Numbered from the stretch's first letter, positions 35,933-44,709 are shown. The stretch: DNA of 64,000 nt from Parvibaculum sp046297875 (GCF_046297875.1 NZ_JBKBHD010000002.1:70430-134429); one strand, 5' to 3'. Notes: generated by a model from the letters alone, not told the origin. Translations and numbers: made by a program.

Positions 35933-37354
35933 TCAGCCGCGAGCGGCAACCTGACCCCGGCGGCGCAAGACTTCGGCCTGCTTGTCTTCGCCGAGGGCTC
36001 CACGGAAATCCGCGGCCACTTCGATGAATTCTTCCGCATTCGAACGCGCGACCCCCTTGGCGATCCGCAGTTCCTCGAGAAGCCTGTCTTCGTAGGACGA
36101 CAGATAGGTCTCGATCTGCTGGCGGATGCTGCGGCTGTGGCTTTGTACGCCAACGGACTCGCAAATCGTCGACAGACCGTTGACGAAGCGCAAGCAGCTC
36201 ATCATGCGTTCGATGCGTGCCCGGTCCGGTGCCTTCGCCACATCAGGTTTCATGGGGCCGCCGCGTCCATATTGTCCGATCTGGTGAAAGGGTAGCGCGC
36301 GGACAAGTTCTGTTTCGAAGCGCGATATTTCCTGGGAGACCGCGGCCGAGACACGGCCGCGCGCCGCGAGAAGACGCTGACCCCACTCACCGTTGCGGCG
36401 CAGGTCGATTTCGGCAGTGACGCCCTTCGACAGATGTGCGAAGCGGCGAATATCGAGCAGCATGGCCTCAAGATCGGAGTGACCGGGGCGCTGCGTGTCG
36501 ACGCGCCGTGCAATGTCTTCCATCTCGGCAAGAAGAACCTCGCCGAACACGGCCAGCTCGCATCGGCTGATCATCATGTCGTTGCGCTGATGCGCGATCT
36601 TGCGCACGAAACGGAGGATCTGTGAGGGCTCCGCCAGTCGGCGCATCACCATGAACGGCAGATAGATAGCTTCGTCCGGCGCGTACTCATGTGTCTCGTC
36701 GTAGACGTGCTTGAGCGCCGTCACCATTTCTTCACTGAAGTTCAGGATCGGCTTCGGCAGTTCGGCCTGCAGCTTCAGCATGGCCGGCGCAATGGAGAGG
36801 ATGGCGCCGATTTCGCGCGCATCCTCAAGGCCGCCTTCGCCGCCGATACGCCTTTCGAGTTGCTTGCGTTTTTCGGGGTTGCCCCGCGCTTCCTCGATCG
36901 CCGCGAGGATCGCCTTGGCGGCGGAAGCATGCAGCACCGAAACCGCCGCTTCCAGCGCCGGCTGGTCGTTCTTCAGGGTGTGGTCGGCGATCCGCTCCTT
37001 CAGATCGGGAAGCGCATCAGGCAGTAATTCCTCGCCAAGCCACTCCCAGACGCGGACCATGGTGCTGCGCGAAATGGCGCCCTGGCTGCGGCCGTCGTCG
37101 TCGCCATTCACCAGCAAATCCTCGAACGGATTGCAGAACTGGCGAAGCGCATCCGGCATTCCCGGACGCTCGCCGCGCAGACCCGCGAGCAGCGGACGGA
37201 GGCCAGAGAGGATCATTTCATAAGGCAGGCCAGTCGTGCCGCGCAGCTTTTCGCGCTCCAGACCCGAGGCGAGCTTGATGACAGCAGGCGGCGGCAACTG
37301 CGCCAGATAGATGGCGAGTTTCTGTCGGATCGAGGCTTGCGGTTCGGTCGTCAT
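35933..37354 (-). CDS. Hypothetical helical protein, 473 aa
   Basis: I do not recognise this protein. It looks cytoplasmic and almost wholly alpha-helical, with no signal peptide, membrane helix or known catalytic motif. Blocks that look conserved are REKLRGTTGLPYEMILSGLR, SRSTMVRVWEWLGEELLPDA, YLPFMVMRRLAEPSQILRFV and RMMSCLRFVNGLSTICESVG. The length and even composition suggest a core alphaproteobacterial protein rather than a recent arrival. It is divergent from the cold shock gene, with 284 bases between them, and convergent with the desulfhydrase-like gene. Confidence 0.75.
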   Translation of the reverse strand: MTTEPQASIRQKLAIYLAQLPPPAVIKLASGLEREKLRGTTGLPYEMILSGLRPLLAGLRGERPGMPDALRQFCNPFEDLLVNGDDDGRSQGAISRSTMVRVWEWLGEELLPDALPDLKERIADHTLKNDQPALEAAVSVLHASAAKAILAAIEEARGNPEKRKQLERRIGGEGGLEDAREIGAILSIAPAMLKLQAELPKPILNFSEEMVTALKHVYDETHEYAPDEAIYLPFMVMRRLAEPSQILRFVRKIAHQRNDMMISRCELAVFGEVLLAEMEDIARRVDTQRPGHSDLEAMLLDIRRFAHLSKGVTAEIDLRRNGEWGQRLLAARGRVSAAVSQEISRFETELVRALPFHQIGQYGRGGPMKPDVAKAPDRARIERMMSCLRFVNGLSTICESVGVQSHSRSIRQQIETYLSSYEDRLLEELRIAKGVARSNAEEFIEVAADFRGALGEDKQAEVLRRRGQVAARG

Positions 37355-37638
37355 CCCAACTCCGGCGCAATGGAGCCCGCTGGCATCGCGGCCGTATTTG
37401 CGGCAGCGGGCGGCCTTGGCGGTTTCCCTTCCCTGCCCAAGCTAGCCAGCCGTGCTTAATATTTGGTTCCGCAGGCGGAAACCCGCCGGATTTGTCCGTA
37501 AACCAGCCGTTAATTCCGCTTGCCGGGACCGCTATTTTCGATATGCCACAATAAATTTCGGTGATAGCGTTTTTAGCCGGATGGCAGCGTTCATGCTGGT
37601 ATCCGTTCTTTATCTCTACACGAGGCATTCAAGTCACT

Positions 37639-37845
37639 ATGGCTAGCGGAGTCGTGAAGTGGTTCAACGCCACTAAGGGTTATGGGTTCATCGCGCCGTC
37701 AGATGGCGGAAAGGACGTCTTCGTCCATATCTCGGCTGTCGAGCGCGCTGGCCAGAAATCCCTGCAGGAGGGTCAGCAGATCCAGTATGAACTGGTCGAG
37801 GGGCGCAATGGCCGCTTCTCCGCCGAAAATCTGGTTCTCGGCTAA
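37639..37845 (+). CDS. Cold shock protein (CspA family)
   Basis: The 68-residue single cold-shock domain has both RNA-binding motifs, RNP1 (KGYGFIAP) and RNP2 (DVFVHISAVE). These proteins act as RNA chaperones and antiterminators. The ATG at 37639 gives the family start MASGVVKWFNATKG; the longer frame back to 37561 is not coding. The 280-base upstream gap fits a long, structured 5' leader as seen in cold-induced csp mRNAs. A strong terminator follows at 37894. Confidence 0.96.
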   Translation: MASGVVKWFNATKGYGFIAPSDGGKDVFVHISAVERAGQKSLQEGQQIQYELVEGRNGRFSAENLVLG

Positions 37846-37893
37846 AACCGGCATCGGGCGGATCGGGCGCGCACCCGTATTCGAGACAATCAG

Positions 37894-37924
37894 GGCCCTC
37901 CACCTTCGGGCGGAGGGCCTTTCC
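37894..37924 (+). terminator. Rho-independent terminator after the cold shock gene
   Basis: GGCCCTCC at 37894-37901 pairs with GGAGGGCC at 37912-37919. An inner CC-TTCG-GG tetraloop stem extends it, and TTTCC follows on the plus strand. The position, about 50 bases after the csp stop, is right for its terminator. Confidence 0.8.
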
Positions 37925-37974
37925 ATTTCCAACTGTGGCTGGCCGAAGCCCCTTCTGCCGATTAGCATAGGCCC

Positions 37975-39336
37975 ATGTTCGGCTCCAATTCCTTTCTAGA
38001 ACGCGCCCATGCTCTCATCTGGGAGCCCGTCATCGACGAATTGCCATTCTGGCAACGGGCGCTTTACCTCTCTGCGCGCATCGGATGGGCCGTTGTTCGC
38101 GATTTGCTCGGCGGCACACTCAGCCTCCGGGCGATGAGCCTCGTCTACACGACGCTGCTTTCCATCGTGCCTGCGCTTGCGATCGGCTTCGCCATCTTCC
38201 GCGCCTTTGGCTTCGACGCCTATCTCGAAACCATGGTCGCAGACTTCCTCACGCCGCTCGGCGACGAGGGCGCGGCGATCACGCAGCAGATGATGGAATT
38301 CGTACAGCGCGTGAATGCGAATATTCTCGGTACGATCGGCTTCTTCTTCCTGCTCTATACGGTGATCTCGCTCATCAACAAGGTGGAAGCCGCCTTCAAC
38401 GTGATCTGGCGCGTCGAGGCGAGCCGCTCCTTCGCGCGGCAATTCACCGAAATCATCAGCATGAGCGTCCTCGGGCCGCTGCTCGTGCTTTCCGTTTTCG
38501 GCATCATGGCGGGCGCACTGTCGAATTCCTATTTCGGTTCGCTGGCGGAATATGAAGCCGTGCGCTATGCGCTCGAGCAGTCAAGCCGCCTGCTGCCTTA
38601 CGCGGTGCTGATCGGCGCCTTTGGCTTCATCTATGTGATGATACCGAACACGCGCGTAACACTGGCCGCTGCGGCCGTGGGCGCCACGGTAGCCGGTATC
38701 GCCTGGGGTGCTGCGGGCTGGACCTTTGCGACCTTCGTCGTGAAATCCGCTCAATATGTCGCGATCTATTCGGCCTTCGCCACCCTCGTCTTCTTCATGA
38801 TCTGGCTTTATGCGGCCTGGCTCATTCTGCTGGGCGGCTGCGCCATCGCTTTCTACTACCAGAACAGGGCCTATCTCTCGCCCTATGCCGGGGTGAGCCT
38901 TCTCGCGCTGCGCCAGCTTGACCGCATGTCGGTGCAGGCGCTGCTGCTCATTCATGAAGCCTTCGAAAAGGGCCAGACCCCATGGACGGCAGAAACACTC
39001 GCGAAGCGCCTTCATGTGCCGATGGAGGCGATGAGCGAGATTTCGGGCGCACTCTCGAAAGCGGGGCTCGTCACTTATTCGACAGGAACGCCAAGCCGCT
39101 TCGTGCCCGGCCGTCCGGCCGGCAAGACGGCCATATCGGATGTATTTGCGGCAACCCGGTCATATCGCTATGACCGGAGCGTGATGGACGACACGCTTGC
39201 TCATGAACCGCGCGTCGAAGCCTTTTTCGAGAAGCTCGCCGAGCAGGAAGCCTCGCTCGCCGAGCCCGTCACCATCGCCTCGCTGATGGAGCGGAGCGAG
39301 GAAGAAACGGCCACCACGTCGCCCGCCGGGGATTGA
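37975..39336 (+). CDS. YihY/BrkB-family inner membrane protein
   Basis: The 453-residue protein has the YihY/BrkB membrane core of about six helices: SLVYTTLLSIVPALAIGFAI, NILGTIGFFFLLYTVISLIN, VEAAFNVIWRVEASRSFARQ, GPLLVLSVFGIMAGAL, LPYAVLIGAFGFIYVMIPNT, and a VFFMIWLYAAWLILLGGCAI stretch. The C-terminal 150 residues are soluble and include a winged-helix-like part (TAETLAKRLHVPMEAMSEIS, LSKAGLVTYS), found in longer members of the family. Old annotations as ribonuclease BN are not supported for the family. Function is unknown; envelope or transport roles are proposed. The start at ATG 37975 follows a terminator, so it has its own promoter. Confidence 0.92.
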   Translation: MFGSNSFLERAHALIWEPVIDELPFWQRALYLSARIGWAVVRDLLGGTLSLRAMSLVYTTLLSIVPALAIGFAIFRAFGFDAYLETMVADFLTPLGDEGAAITQQMMEFVQRVNANILGTIGFFFLLYTVISLINKVEAAFNVIWRVEASRSFARQFTEIISMSVLGPLLVLSVFGIMAGALSNSYFGSLAEYEAVRYALEQSSRLLPYAVLIGAFGFIYVMIPNTRVTLAAAAVGATVAGIAWGAAGWTFATFVVKSAQYVAIYSAFATLVFFMIWLYAAWLILLGGCAIAFYYQNRAYLSPYAGVSLLALRQLDRMSVQALLLIHEAFEKGQTPWTAETLAKRLHVPMEAMSEISGALSKAGLVTYSTGTPSRFVPGRPAGKTAISDVFAATRSYRYDRSVMDDTLAHEPRVEAFFEKLAEQEASLAEPVTIASLMERSEEETATTSPAGD

Positions 39337-39540
39337 TTCGCGCGCTTCGTCTCCCGCATGCCTCACCGCACCGGTTTCCGGCCAGTCCCGAGTCTCCGAT
39401 CTGTATCTGCAATCGGCTCGAAAAGCGCACAATCGTGCGGGATGCGAACACCCGATGCAGTAGGCATCGATCTTTCACATACATTTCCTTGACGTGAGCG
39501 GCGCGCGGATTCACGCTCAAGTTCCTAGGTTCAACATTTG

Positions 39541-39554
39541 AAAGGAGGTGATCC
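39541..39554 (+). promoter_or_regulatory. Perfect 14-base Shine-Dalgarno
   Basis: AAAGGAGGTGATCC is the exact complement of the whole 16S rRNA 3' tail (GGATCACCTCCTTT). The GGAGG core is 7 bases from the ATG at 39556, an optimal distance. Ribosome binding sites are seldom complementary over 14 bases, so this one is unusual. Confidence 0.8.
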
Positions 39555-39555
39555 G

Positions 39556-39666
39556 ATGTCTAACGGTCTGGTGACACCGTTTGCCATCGCCAAAGTTTCG
39601 ATCTCGACAGAGGGTCGTGTGGCGAGGCAGGTATGGTCGGATACTTCCAGGGACCTTCCTGTCTGA
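39556..39666 (+). CDS. Putative 36-residue small protein or leader peptide
   Basis: The ORF runs from an ATG to a TGA and encodes a 36-residue peptide beginning MSNGLVTPFAIAKVSISTEG and ending SRDLPV. It has no membrane segment and a mixed, polar composition. The full-length complementary ribosome site just upstream is the main evidence that it is translated. Hairpins, including one strong terminator, follow within 160 bases. I do not recognise the peptide. It may be a real small protein, or a leader whose translation controls the structure downstream. The next gene is on the other strand, so there is no downstream gene for a cis leader to control. Confidence 0.5.
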   Translation: MSNGLVTPFAIAKVSISTEGRVARQVWSDTSRDLPV

Positions 39667-39790
39667 GCCTTAACCTATTTCGCCGCGCGGGCATGCCGCG
39701 CGCGGTGACTCTGCGGATGAAACGGATTGGTGCAAACGGGGCGGTCCCGTAAAACACATAATGGCGACCGCGTCGCTGCCGTTCCGAACT

Positions 39791-39826
39791 GGCCGCCGCC
39801 TTCCAACGGGAAAGCGGCGGCCTTTT
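39791..39826 (+). terminator. Strong Rho-independent terminator
   Basis: GGCCGCCGC at 39791-39799 pairs with GCGGCGGCC at 39814-39822. An inner TTCC/GGAA pairing lies in the loop, and TTTTC follows. It would end the transcript that carries the 36-codon ORF. Confidence 0.8.
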
Positions 39827-39899
39827 CACGTCGACCGGCTAGAAAAAGTGGCCTCACCCAGGCGCTGGTCGGGGGACGGATTTCACCAGGGGTGAGGCC

Positions 39900-39920
39900 G
39901 AACGGCCTTTTGGGCCGTTC
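39900..39920. terminator. Hairpin between the noncoding region and the lipoprotein gene
   Basis: GAACGGCC at 39900-39907 pairs with GGCCGTTC at 39913-39920 around a TTTTG loop. It lies about 19 bases after the stop of the minus-strand lipoprotein gene. There is no clear U-tract on either strand, so it is a weak or bidirectional terminator. Confidence 0.5.
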
Positions 39921-39938
39921 ATCTCGTAAGGCGTGAAC

Positions 39939-40418
39939 TCAGTTCACGATCTGCCAGCTTCCGTCCGGCTGGCGGCAGGCGGTGCCATAGGCGTTCTGCG
40001 GCTGGCCGCCGATATAGACGGTCTGGGAATATTCGCGACAGTAGGACCCTGCGGTCTGGTAGGAACGGCCGGGCTCGACATAGCCGTAATTGCCGCTCTG
40101 CGGGTTGTGCCAGCGCTGCGGCTGGCCCGTCTGGAAGGCGCCATAGGACGCCTGCTGCAGATAGGCCTGATCGGCGCGGTCGAGGCTGCGGCCGATATTG
40201 TTGCCAACCAGCGCGCCGACAAGGACGCCCGCGCCCGTCGCCCAGAGGCGGCCCGAGCCCGAGCCGATCTGCGAGCCGGCAAGACCGCCGGCCACCGCAC
40301 CGGCGACAGTGCCGATGCCCTGTTTCGGGCCGCCGCTATAACCGTAGGGGTTGCCGGTCTGGCAGCCCGCGAGCGCAACGGCAAGAGCGCCGACAAGAAG
40401 TGCTGATTTGATCTTCAT
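39939..40418 (-). CDS. Glycine-zipper outer-membrane lipoprotein (17-kDa surface antigen type)
   Basis: The 159-residue lipoprotein has a signal peptide with lipobox LAGC (Cys19) in ALAVALAGCQTGNP. A glycine-zipper segment follows (GTVAGAVAGGLAGSQIGSGS, ATGAGVLVGALVGNNIG). The C-terminal half, with SYCREYSQTVYIGGQPQNAY and GTACRQPDGSWQIV, is the signature of the RT0821/17-kDa surface antigen family. It probably sits in the outer membrane; its role is structural or unknown. It is transcribed alone. Confidence 0.92.
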   Translation of the reverse strand: MKIKSALLVGALAVALAGCQTGNPYGYSGGPKQGIGTVAGAVAGGLAGSQIGSGSGRLWATGAGVLVGALVGNNIGRSLDRADQAYLQQASYGAFQTGQPQRWHNPQSGNYGYVEPGRSYQTAGSYCREYSQTVYIGGQPQNAYGTACRQPDGSWQIVN

Positions 40419-40540
40419 GACACGTACCCCGTTTCCCAGTGGGTGATCCGATGGTCATGAAGATAGGCAATCGCCCTTGAGCGAGGCCTGAATGCGCCGT
40501 TCATATGGCGTTCAGCCAGAATGGCGGGAAAGGCCGGTTT

Positions 40541-41920
40541 TCAGGCAGTGGTGGCCGATGCGGGCAAGTAAAGCGCTGCCTTGAGACCGCCAAGCGAAGA
40601 AGATTCGAGTTTCAGATCGCCGCCGTAGAGTTCTGCGATCTCGGTCACAATCGACAGGCCGAGGCCGGAGCCCGGCTTCGATTCATCGAGCCGCGCACCG
40701 CGCTTGAGCACCGTCTTGCGCGCCTCTTCCGGCAGGCCCGGCCCGTCATCTTCGACCGTCACCAGCAGATAGGGCCGGTTGCGCCTTTCAATGCCCGCCG
40801 CCGTCACGGTAAGGCGCACTTCTTCAGATGCCCATTTGCAGGCATTGTCGAGCAGGTTGCCCACCACTTCCTCGAGATCCTGCGCTTCGCCGCGGAAGCC
40901 CGCCTCGTCCGGGCAGTCCACCTCGATCGACACGCCGCGTTCGGCATGGATGCGTTCCAGCGCATTGGCGAGGCGAAGGAGAACCGGCTTCACCGGCGTA
41001 TTGGCGCCAAGCACATTGGCGGATGCAGCCATGCGCGCACGGGCGAGGTGCCTGTCGATCTGTTCGCGCATCTGCATTGTGGTCCGTCGCACAGTCTCGC
41101 CGAAAGGTCCGTCATGGCTGCGTGCCTCGTTGGTCAGCACACTGAGCGGTGTTTTCAGCGCATGGGCGAGATTGCCGACATGGGTTCGCGCCCGCTCCAG
41201 CACTTCGCGATTGCCTTCGAGCAGCCCGTTCAATTCCTCCGCCAGCGGTTCGATTTCGAGCGGAAACTCCCCCTCAAGCCGTGTCGCGCGGCCACTTCTG
41301 ATTTCGGACAGCGCCTTGCGCACGCGCTCAAGCGGGCGCAGGCCGAAGCGCACCTGAATGAGCAGCGCGACAAGGAGCCCAAAGCCCATCGCCGCCATGG
41401 AGCCGAATACCCAGGTATTGAAGCTCTGGATTTCCTCGTTCATTTCCGAACGGTCGGCGGCCACGGCGAAGGAAACCGGCACGTCATAGCCCGGCAGCGT
41501 CACGCGGCGCTCGACGACGCGCAGAGGCTGATTTTCGGGGCCTACCGTATCGAATATCTTGAGGCCAACTTCGTTACGATCGATCCTTTCAGCGTCCGAC
41601 AGGTCGAGCGACTGATCGAACAGCGAACGCGAGCGCAGCGCCGGCCGCTGGGCGACCGGCCAGATCTGCCAGTACCAGCCGGAATAGGCCAGATCGAAGC
41701 GCGTTTCGGAAAGGCCGCGGCCGCGCTCGATTTCACCACGGTCGTTGATTTCGGTTGTGGCGATCAGGCTATGCAGCAGCACGTTGAGGCGGCCGTCGAA
41801 GCTGCGTTCAACGGAGCCGCGGAAGATCGCCGAGAGAATGAGGCCGCCCGCGACAAGCGCGATGGCGCTCCAGAGCGCCGCGCCTGCGATCAGGCGGAAG
41901 GCAAGGCTGTCACGCCGCAT
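40541..41920 (-). CDS. PhoQ-like sensor histidine kinase
   Basis: The 459-residue kinase has membrane helices at about residues 10-33 and 170-190, with a periplasmic sensor of about 135 residues between. A HAMP-like linker (RPLERVRKALSEIRSG) precedes a DHp domain with His253 in VGNLAHALKTPLSVLTNEA, the PhoQ/QseC-type H-box. The ATPase domain has VGNLLDNACKWA, VEDDGPGLPEEA, and GSGLGLSIVTEIAELYGG. Its start overlaps the regulator stop by 11 bases. It forms an operon with the PhoP-like regulator and a PepSY protein, an arrangement known for envelope or divalent-cation sensing systems in alphaproteobacteria. Confidence 0.93.
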   Translation of the reverse strand: MRRDSLAFRLIAGAALWSAIALVAGGLILSAIFRGSVERSFDGRLNVLLHSLIATTEINDRGEIERGRGLSETRFDLAYSGWYWQIWPVAQRPALRSRSLFDQSLDLSDAERIDRNEVGLKIFDTVGPENQPLRVVERRVTLPGYDVPVSFAVAADRSEMNEEIQSFNTWVFGSMAAMGFGLLVALLIQVRFGLRPLERVRKALSEIRSGRATRLEGEFPLEIEPLAEELNGLLEGNREVLERARTHVGNLAHALKTPLSVLTNEARSHDGPFGETVRRTTMQMREQIDRHLARARMAASANVLGANTPVKPVLLRLANALERIHAERGVSIEVDCPDEAGFRGEAQDLEEVVGNLLDNACKWASEEVRLTVTAAGIERRNRPYLLVTVEDDGPGLPEEARKTVLKRGARLDESKPGSGLGLSIVTEIAELYGGDLKLESSSLGGLKAALYLPASATTA

Positions 41921-42581
41921 CTTCCGCCGCCGTCAGCCTGTAGCCGAGGCCGCGCACGGTCTCGATCACATCCTTTCCGAGCTTGCGGCGGAGACGCCCG
42001 ACAAAAACCTCGATGGTGTTGGAATCCCGGTCGAAATCCTGGTCGTAGAGATGCTCGACCAGTTCGGTGCGCGAGATCACGCGGCCTTGATGATGCATCA
42101 TGTAGGAAAGAAGCCGGTATTCGAGCGAGGTGAGCTTGATGGCGCGGCCATTGACGGTGACGCGCGAGCTTTTCGTGTCGACGCGGACGGAGCCGCATTC
42201 GAGTTCGCTGGTCGCGTGGCCGGTGGCCCGGCGGAGCAGCGCCCGCAGGCGCGCCAGAACTTCCTCCATATAGAATGGCTTGGCGACATAATCGTCGGCA
42301 CCGGCATCGAAGCCTGCCACCTTGTCGCTCCAGCGGTCGCGGGCGGTGAGGATCAGCACGGGCATCACCTTGCCGTCGCGGCGCCACTTTTCAAGCACCG
42401 TCACGCCGTCCATTTCCGGGAGCCCGAGGTCCAGTACCACCGCGTCATAGGGCTCGGTGTCGCCGAGAAAATGGCCTTCCTCGCCATCGCTCGCGCTGTC
42501 CACCACATAGCCCGCCTCTTCCAGAGCGGAGACGAGTTGGCGGTTGAGATCGGGATCGTCCTCGACGACAAGCAGCCGCAT
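41910..42581 (-). CDS. PhoP-like OmpR-family response regulator
   Basis: The 223-residue regulator has a receiver with EDD at 7-9, phospho-acceptor Asp51 in DAVVLDLGLPEMDG and the Lys in DDYVAKPFYMEEVLAR. The winged-helix output domain has LTSLEYRLLSYMMHHQGRVI, TIEVFVGRLRRKLG and VRGLGYRL. It lies 18 bases after the PepSY gene and overlaps the kinase start. Confidence 0.95.
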   Translation of the reverse strand: MRLLVVEDDPDLNRQLVSALEEAGYVVDSASDGEEGHFLGDTEPYDAVVLDLGLPEMDGVTVLEKWRRDGKVMPVLILTARDRWSDKVAGFDAGADDYVAKPFYMEEVLARLRALLRRATGHATSELECGSVRVDTKSSRVTVNGRAIKLTSLEYRLLSYMMHHQGRVISRTELVEHLYDQDFDRDSNTIEVFVGRLRRKLGKDVIETVRGLGYRLTAAEDAA

Positions 42582-42599
42582 TTTCCTGTTCCCCTGAGC

Positions 42600-42917
42600 C
42601 TAGTTCGCGCCCACGACGCGGCCTGAAGCCGCATCGACGGTCACGACGACGACCCTGTTCTGGGCCGTCATGATCTTCACGTAATAGGCGTTGCCGCCAA
42701 AACTCATATCGAGAAACTGGCCCGGATAGCGGGCGAGAGCCGCCTGCTTTGCCTGTCCGGGCGAAATCGCCTGGCCGGAGCGCACGGCATCGCGCGCCCT
42801 GTCCTGCTCGGAATGCCACTGGGCAGGCACAAGAAGTTCGTCTGCCCGCGAGGGGCCAACGCCCGCCGCGAGGAAGAAGACGATCGTCAAGGCGATCCAT
42901 GTGGTTTTCTGCGTCAT
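42600..42917 (-). CDS. Small periplasmic PepSY-domain protein
   Basis: The 105-residue protein has a signal peptide (TTWIALTIVFFLAAGVGPSRA) and a single PepSY-like domain with AISPGQAKQAALARYPGQFL and YYVKIMTAQNRVVVVTVDAA followed by SGRVVG. PepSY proteins next to a PhoP/PhoQ-like pair often modulate the kinase in the periplasm. It is the first gene of the three-gene operon. Confidence 0.88.
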   Translation of the reverse strand: MTQKTTWIALTIVFFLAAGVGPSRADELLVPAQWHSEQDRARDAVRSGQAISPGQAKQAALARYPGQFLDMSFGGNAYYVKIMTAQNRVVVVTVDAASGRVVGAN

Positions 42918-42989
42918 GCCCCCGTACCTAAGCCATTGACGCTGAACCCGGGATGAACGATCCCAGCAAGGAACCTTCAGGAAGCGCCG

Positions 42990-43661
42990 TCAGAACCCGC
43001 TGAGCGTAGCAAATTCCTCAAGCGGTGCGCGATCCGTTCGCAATTGGTTAATCGGCGCGCTTTCATCCATGTATCCGAGCCCCAGCCCACAGAAGAGCAT
43101 AAGCTCTTCGGGCATCTCCACAAACTCGGAAACGGTCTTGTACCAGATGGCCCAGGCTTCCTGCGCCGCCGTGTGGAGGCCATGTTCGCGGGCGGCGAGC
43201 ATCACCGACTGGATGAACATGCCGAGATCGGACCACTGGCCGAGGCCCATCTGGCGGTCGATGGCGAAGAACATGGCGACCGGCGCATCGAAGAAGCGGA
43301 AATTGCGGGCGAACTGCATAAGCCGCCCTGCCTTGTCTTCGCGGGAGACGCCAATGGTCGCATACATGTCCTCGCCGCATTTGAAGCGGCGGGCCTTGTA
43401 GGGCTCGGTCAGGCCCTTCGGATAGATGTCGTATTCTGTGCCCTCGCCGAAGGGATTGTCCTTCTGCTTCTCCGCAACAATGCCGAGGAACTCCTCAAGC
43501 TTCTTTCCCGTCAGCACATAGACATGCCAGGGCTGGAGATTGCCGCCCGACGGCGCGTATTTCGCCTCCTCGAGAATCTGGCGGACGGTCGCCTCCGGCA
43601 CGGGCTTGCCGAGAAAGGCGCGGCAGGTGATGCGGCTTTTCAGGGCTTCGGAAACTTTCAT
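42990..43661 (-). CDS. Nitroreductase-family flavoprotein
   Basis: The 223-residue protein has the FMN-binding N-terminus SRITCRAFLGKPVP, the NLQPWHVYVLTGKKL block (APSGGNLQPWHV), and the C-terminal FCGLGLGYMDESAPINQLRT, typical of the nitroreductase family. Such enzymes reduce nitro-aromatics, quinones or enone-like groups with NAD(P)H. It is the last gene of a minus-strand unit with two acyl-CoA dehydrogenases and a short-chain dehydrogenase, 28 bases after the preceding stop. This suggests that its natural role is in the same catabolic route. Confidence 0.92.
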   Translation of the reverse strand: MKVSEALKSRITCRAFLGKPVPEATVRQILEEAKYAPSGGNLQPWHVYVLTGKKLEEFLGIVAEKQKDNPFGEGTEYDIYPKGLTEPYKARRFKCGEDMYATIGVSREDKAGRLMQFARNFRFFDAPVAMFFAIDRQMGLGQWSDLGMFIQSVMLAAREHGLHTAAQEAWAIWYKTVSEFVEMPEELMLFCGLGLGYMDESAPINQLRTDRAPLEEFATLSGF

Positions 43662-43689
43662 CGGGCTTGTCCTTGTCTGGTTTCGAATG

Positions 43690-44709
43690 TCAGCGGGCGG
43701 TCACATGCGGCCAGAGCGCATCCGCGCCGCCCTTGATCGTTTCGCGGCCGAGCCGCTTTGCCCACTCCGTGCCAGAGCCGAATTCGGCGCGCCATGACCA
43801 GAGACGGCGCGTGGCAAAATGCAGGCCATGTTCATAGGTGAAGCCGATGGCACCATGCACCTGATGGGCAATCGAGGTGGCGACGCTGGAGGCATCGTCG
43901 ACGCGGATTTTCGCCGCGGCGATCTCAAAGGCGGCATCGGCGCCGCGCTTCACCGCCTGCGCACAGGCAAAATCGGTGATGACCCCGCAGGCGGCGGCCT
44001 GCGTGGACAGCACGGCAAGCTGCTGCTGGATTGCCTGGAACTTGCCGATGGGCTTGCCGAACTGCGTACGTTCATTCGCATAGGCGACCGACTGCGCCGA
44101 GAGATAGGAGAGCGCACCGGCCATCTGGCAGGCGCGGGTGAGCGCACCGTAAAGCTGCATCGCGTCGGCAGGAAGGCTTGCCTTCGCACTTTTCGCCGCT
44201 GCATCATTCAGAACGACATGGTCGCGCGGTTCGCGGGCGACGTTGAGGCCCGGTGTGATATTCGCGCCGGAAAGCGGCACCAGCACAACCTCGCCCCCCA
44301 CAATGGCAACGCCATGCGACGCATCGCGGCCCCACGGTACGCGCTTCGCCTCGCCCGAGAGCTTGCCGCCCGAGTGCGTGAAATCGCCATCGAGCAACGT
44401 GATCACACCTTCCGGCACATCGAGTCCGGCTTTGGCGAGGAACCAGTTGGCGAGGATCGTCTCCGCGAGCGGCAGCGGCGCGACATGCTCGCCCGCCGCT
44501 TTCAGCACGATGGCGGCATCGGCCCATGTGGCGCCTGCACCGCCTAGTTCTTCCGGCACGAGCACGCGGGTGAGGCCGTTCGCCTCCACCTCGCTCCAGA
44601 GCGCGGCGGGGAAAGCACCCTCCTCCGCCTTCTGGATCAGCTGCTTGGTCACGCGGTCGGACAGGAGGCCGTTCACGCTGTCGGAAAGGATCGTCTGCAA
44701 TTCATTCAT
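43690..44709 (-). CDS. Acyl-CoA dehydrogenase, short (339 aa) member of an adjacent pair
   Basis: The protein has the acyl-CoA dehydrogenase fold: an N-terminal helical domain (VLVPEELGGAGATWADAAIV), a reduced middle beta domain, and the C-terminal helical domain (YANERTQFGKPIGKFQAIQQ, then VHGAIGFTYEHGLHFATRRL). It is shorter than classic members of about 380 residues, and its middle domain lacks the usual TEPxxGSD block. That is typical of one partner in heteromeric alpha2beta2 acyl-CoA dehydrogenases known from sterol side-chain and bile-acid degradation. It lies 12 bases downstream of the second member. Confidence 0.92.
   Translation of the reverse strand: MNELQTILSDSVNGLLSDRVTKQLIQKAEEGAFPAALWSEVEANGLTRVLVPEELGGAGATWADAAIVLKAAGEHVAPLPLAETILANWFLAKAGLDVPEGVITLLDGDFTHSGGKLSGEAKRVPWGRDASHGVAIVGGEVVLVPLSGANITPGLNVAREPRDHVVLNDAAAKSAKASLPADAMQLYGALTRACQMAGALSYLSAQSVAYANERTQFGKPIGKFQAIQQQLAVLSTQAAACGVITDFACAQAVKRGADAAFEIAAAKIRVDDASSVATSIAHQVHGAIGFTYEHGLHFATRRLWSWRAEFGSGTEWAKRLGRETIKGGADALWPHVTAR

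Larger units (their letters stand above)
39337..39938. other. 602-base mostly noncoding region with hairpins and one small ORF
   Basis: No long gene fits here. From left to right it holds a stretch with a TTGACG at about 39490, then a perfect Shine-Dalgarno and a 36-codon ORF (39556-39666). A GC hairpin (CCGCGCG/CGCGCGG, 39683-39705) follows. Next comes a structured unnamed stretch around 39725-39780, a strong terminator (39791-39826), a long-range pair GCCTCACCC near 39850 with GGGTGAGGC near 39890, and a hairpin at 39900-39920. The density of structure suggests a small transcript. Confidence 0.55.

Noticed and set aside
37499..37513. Possible CtrA box upstream of the cold shock gene (TAAA-N7-TTAA)
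   Set aside because: One mismatch in the first half-site, and it lies far from the start codon; too weak to list.
39541..39554. Possible remnant of a 16S rRNA 3' end on the minus strand
   Set aside because: Only the 14-base tail matches; the bases just before it (AGACATC) do not fit the conserved 16S end (GCGGTT). A strong ribosome site on the plus strand explains it better.
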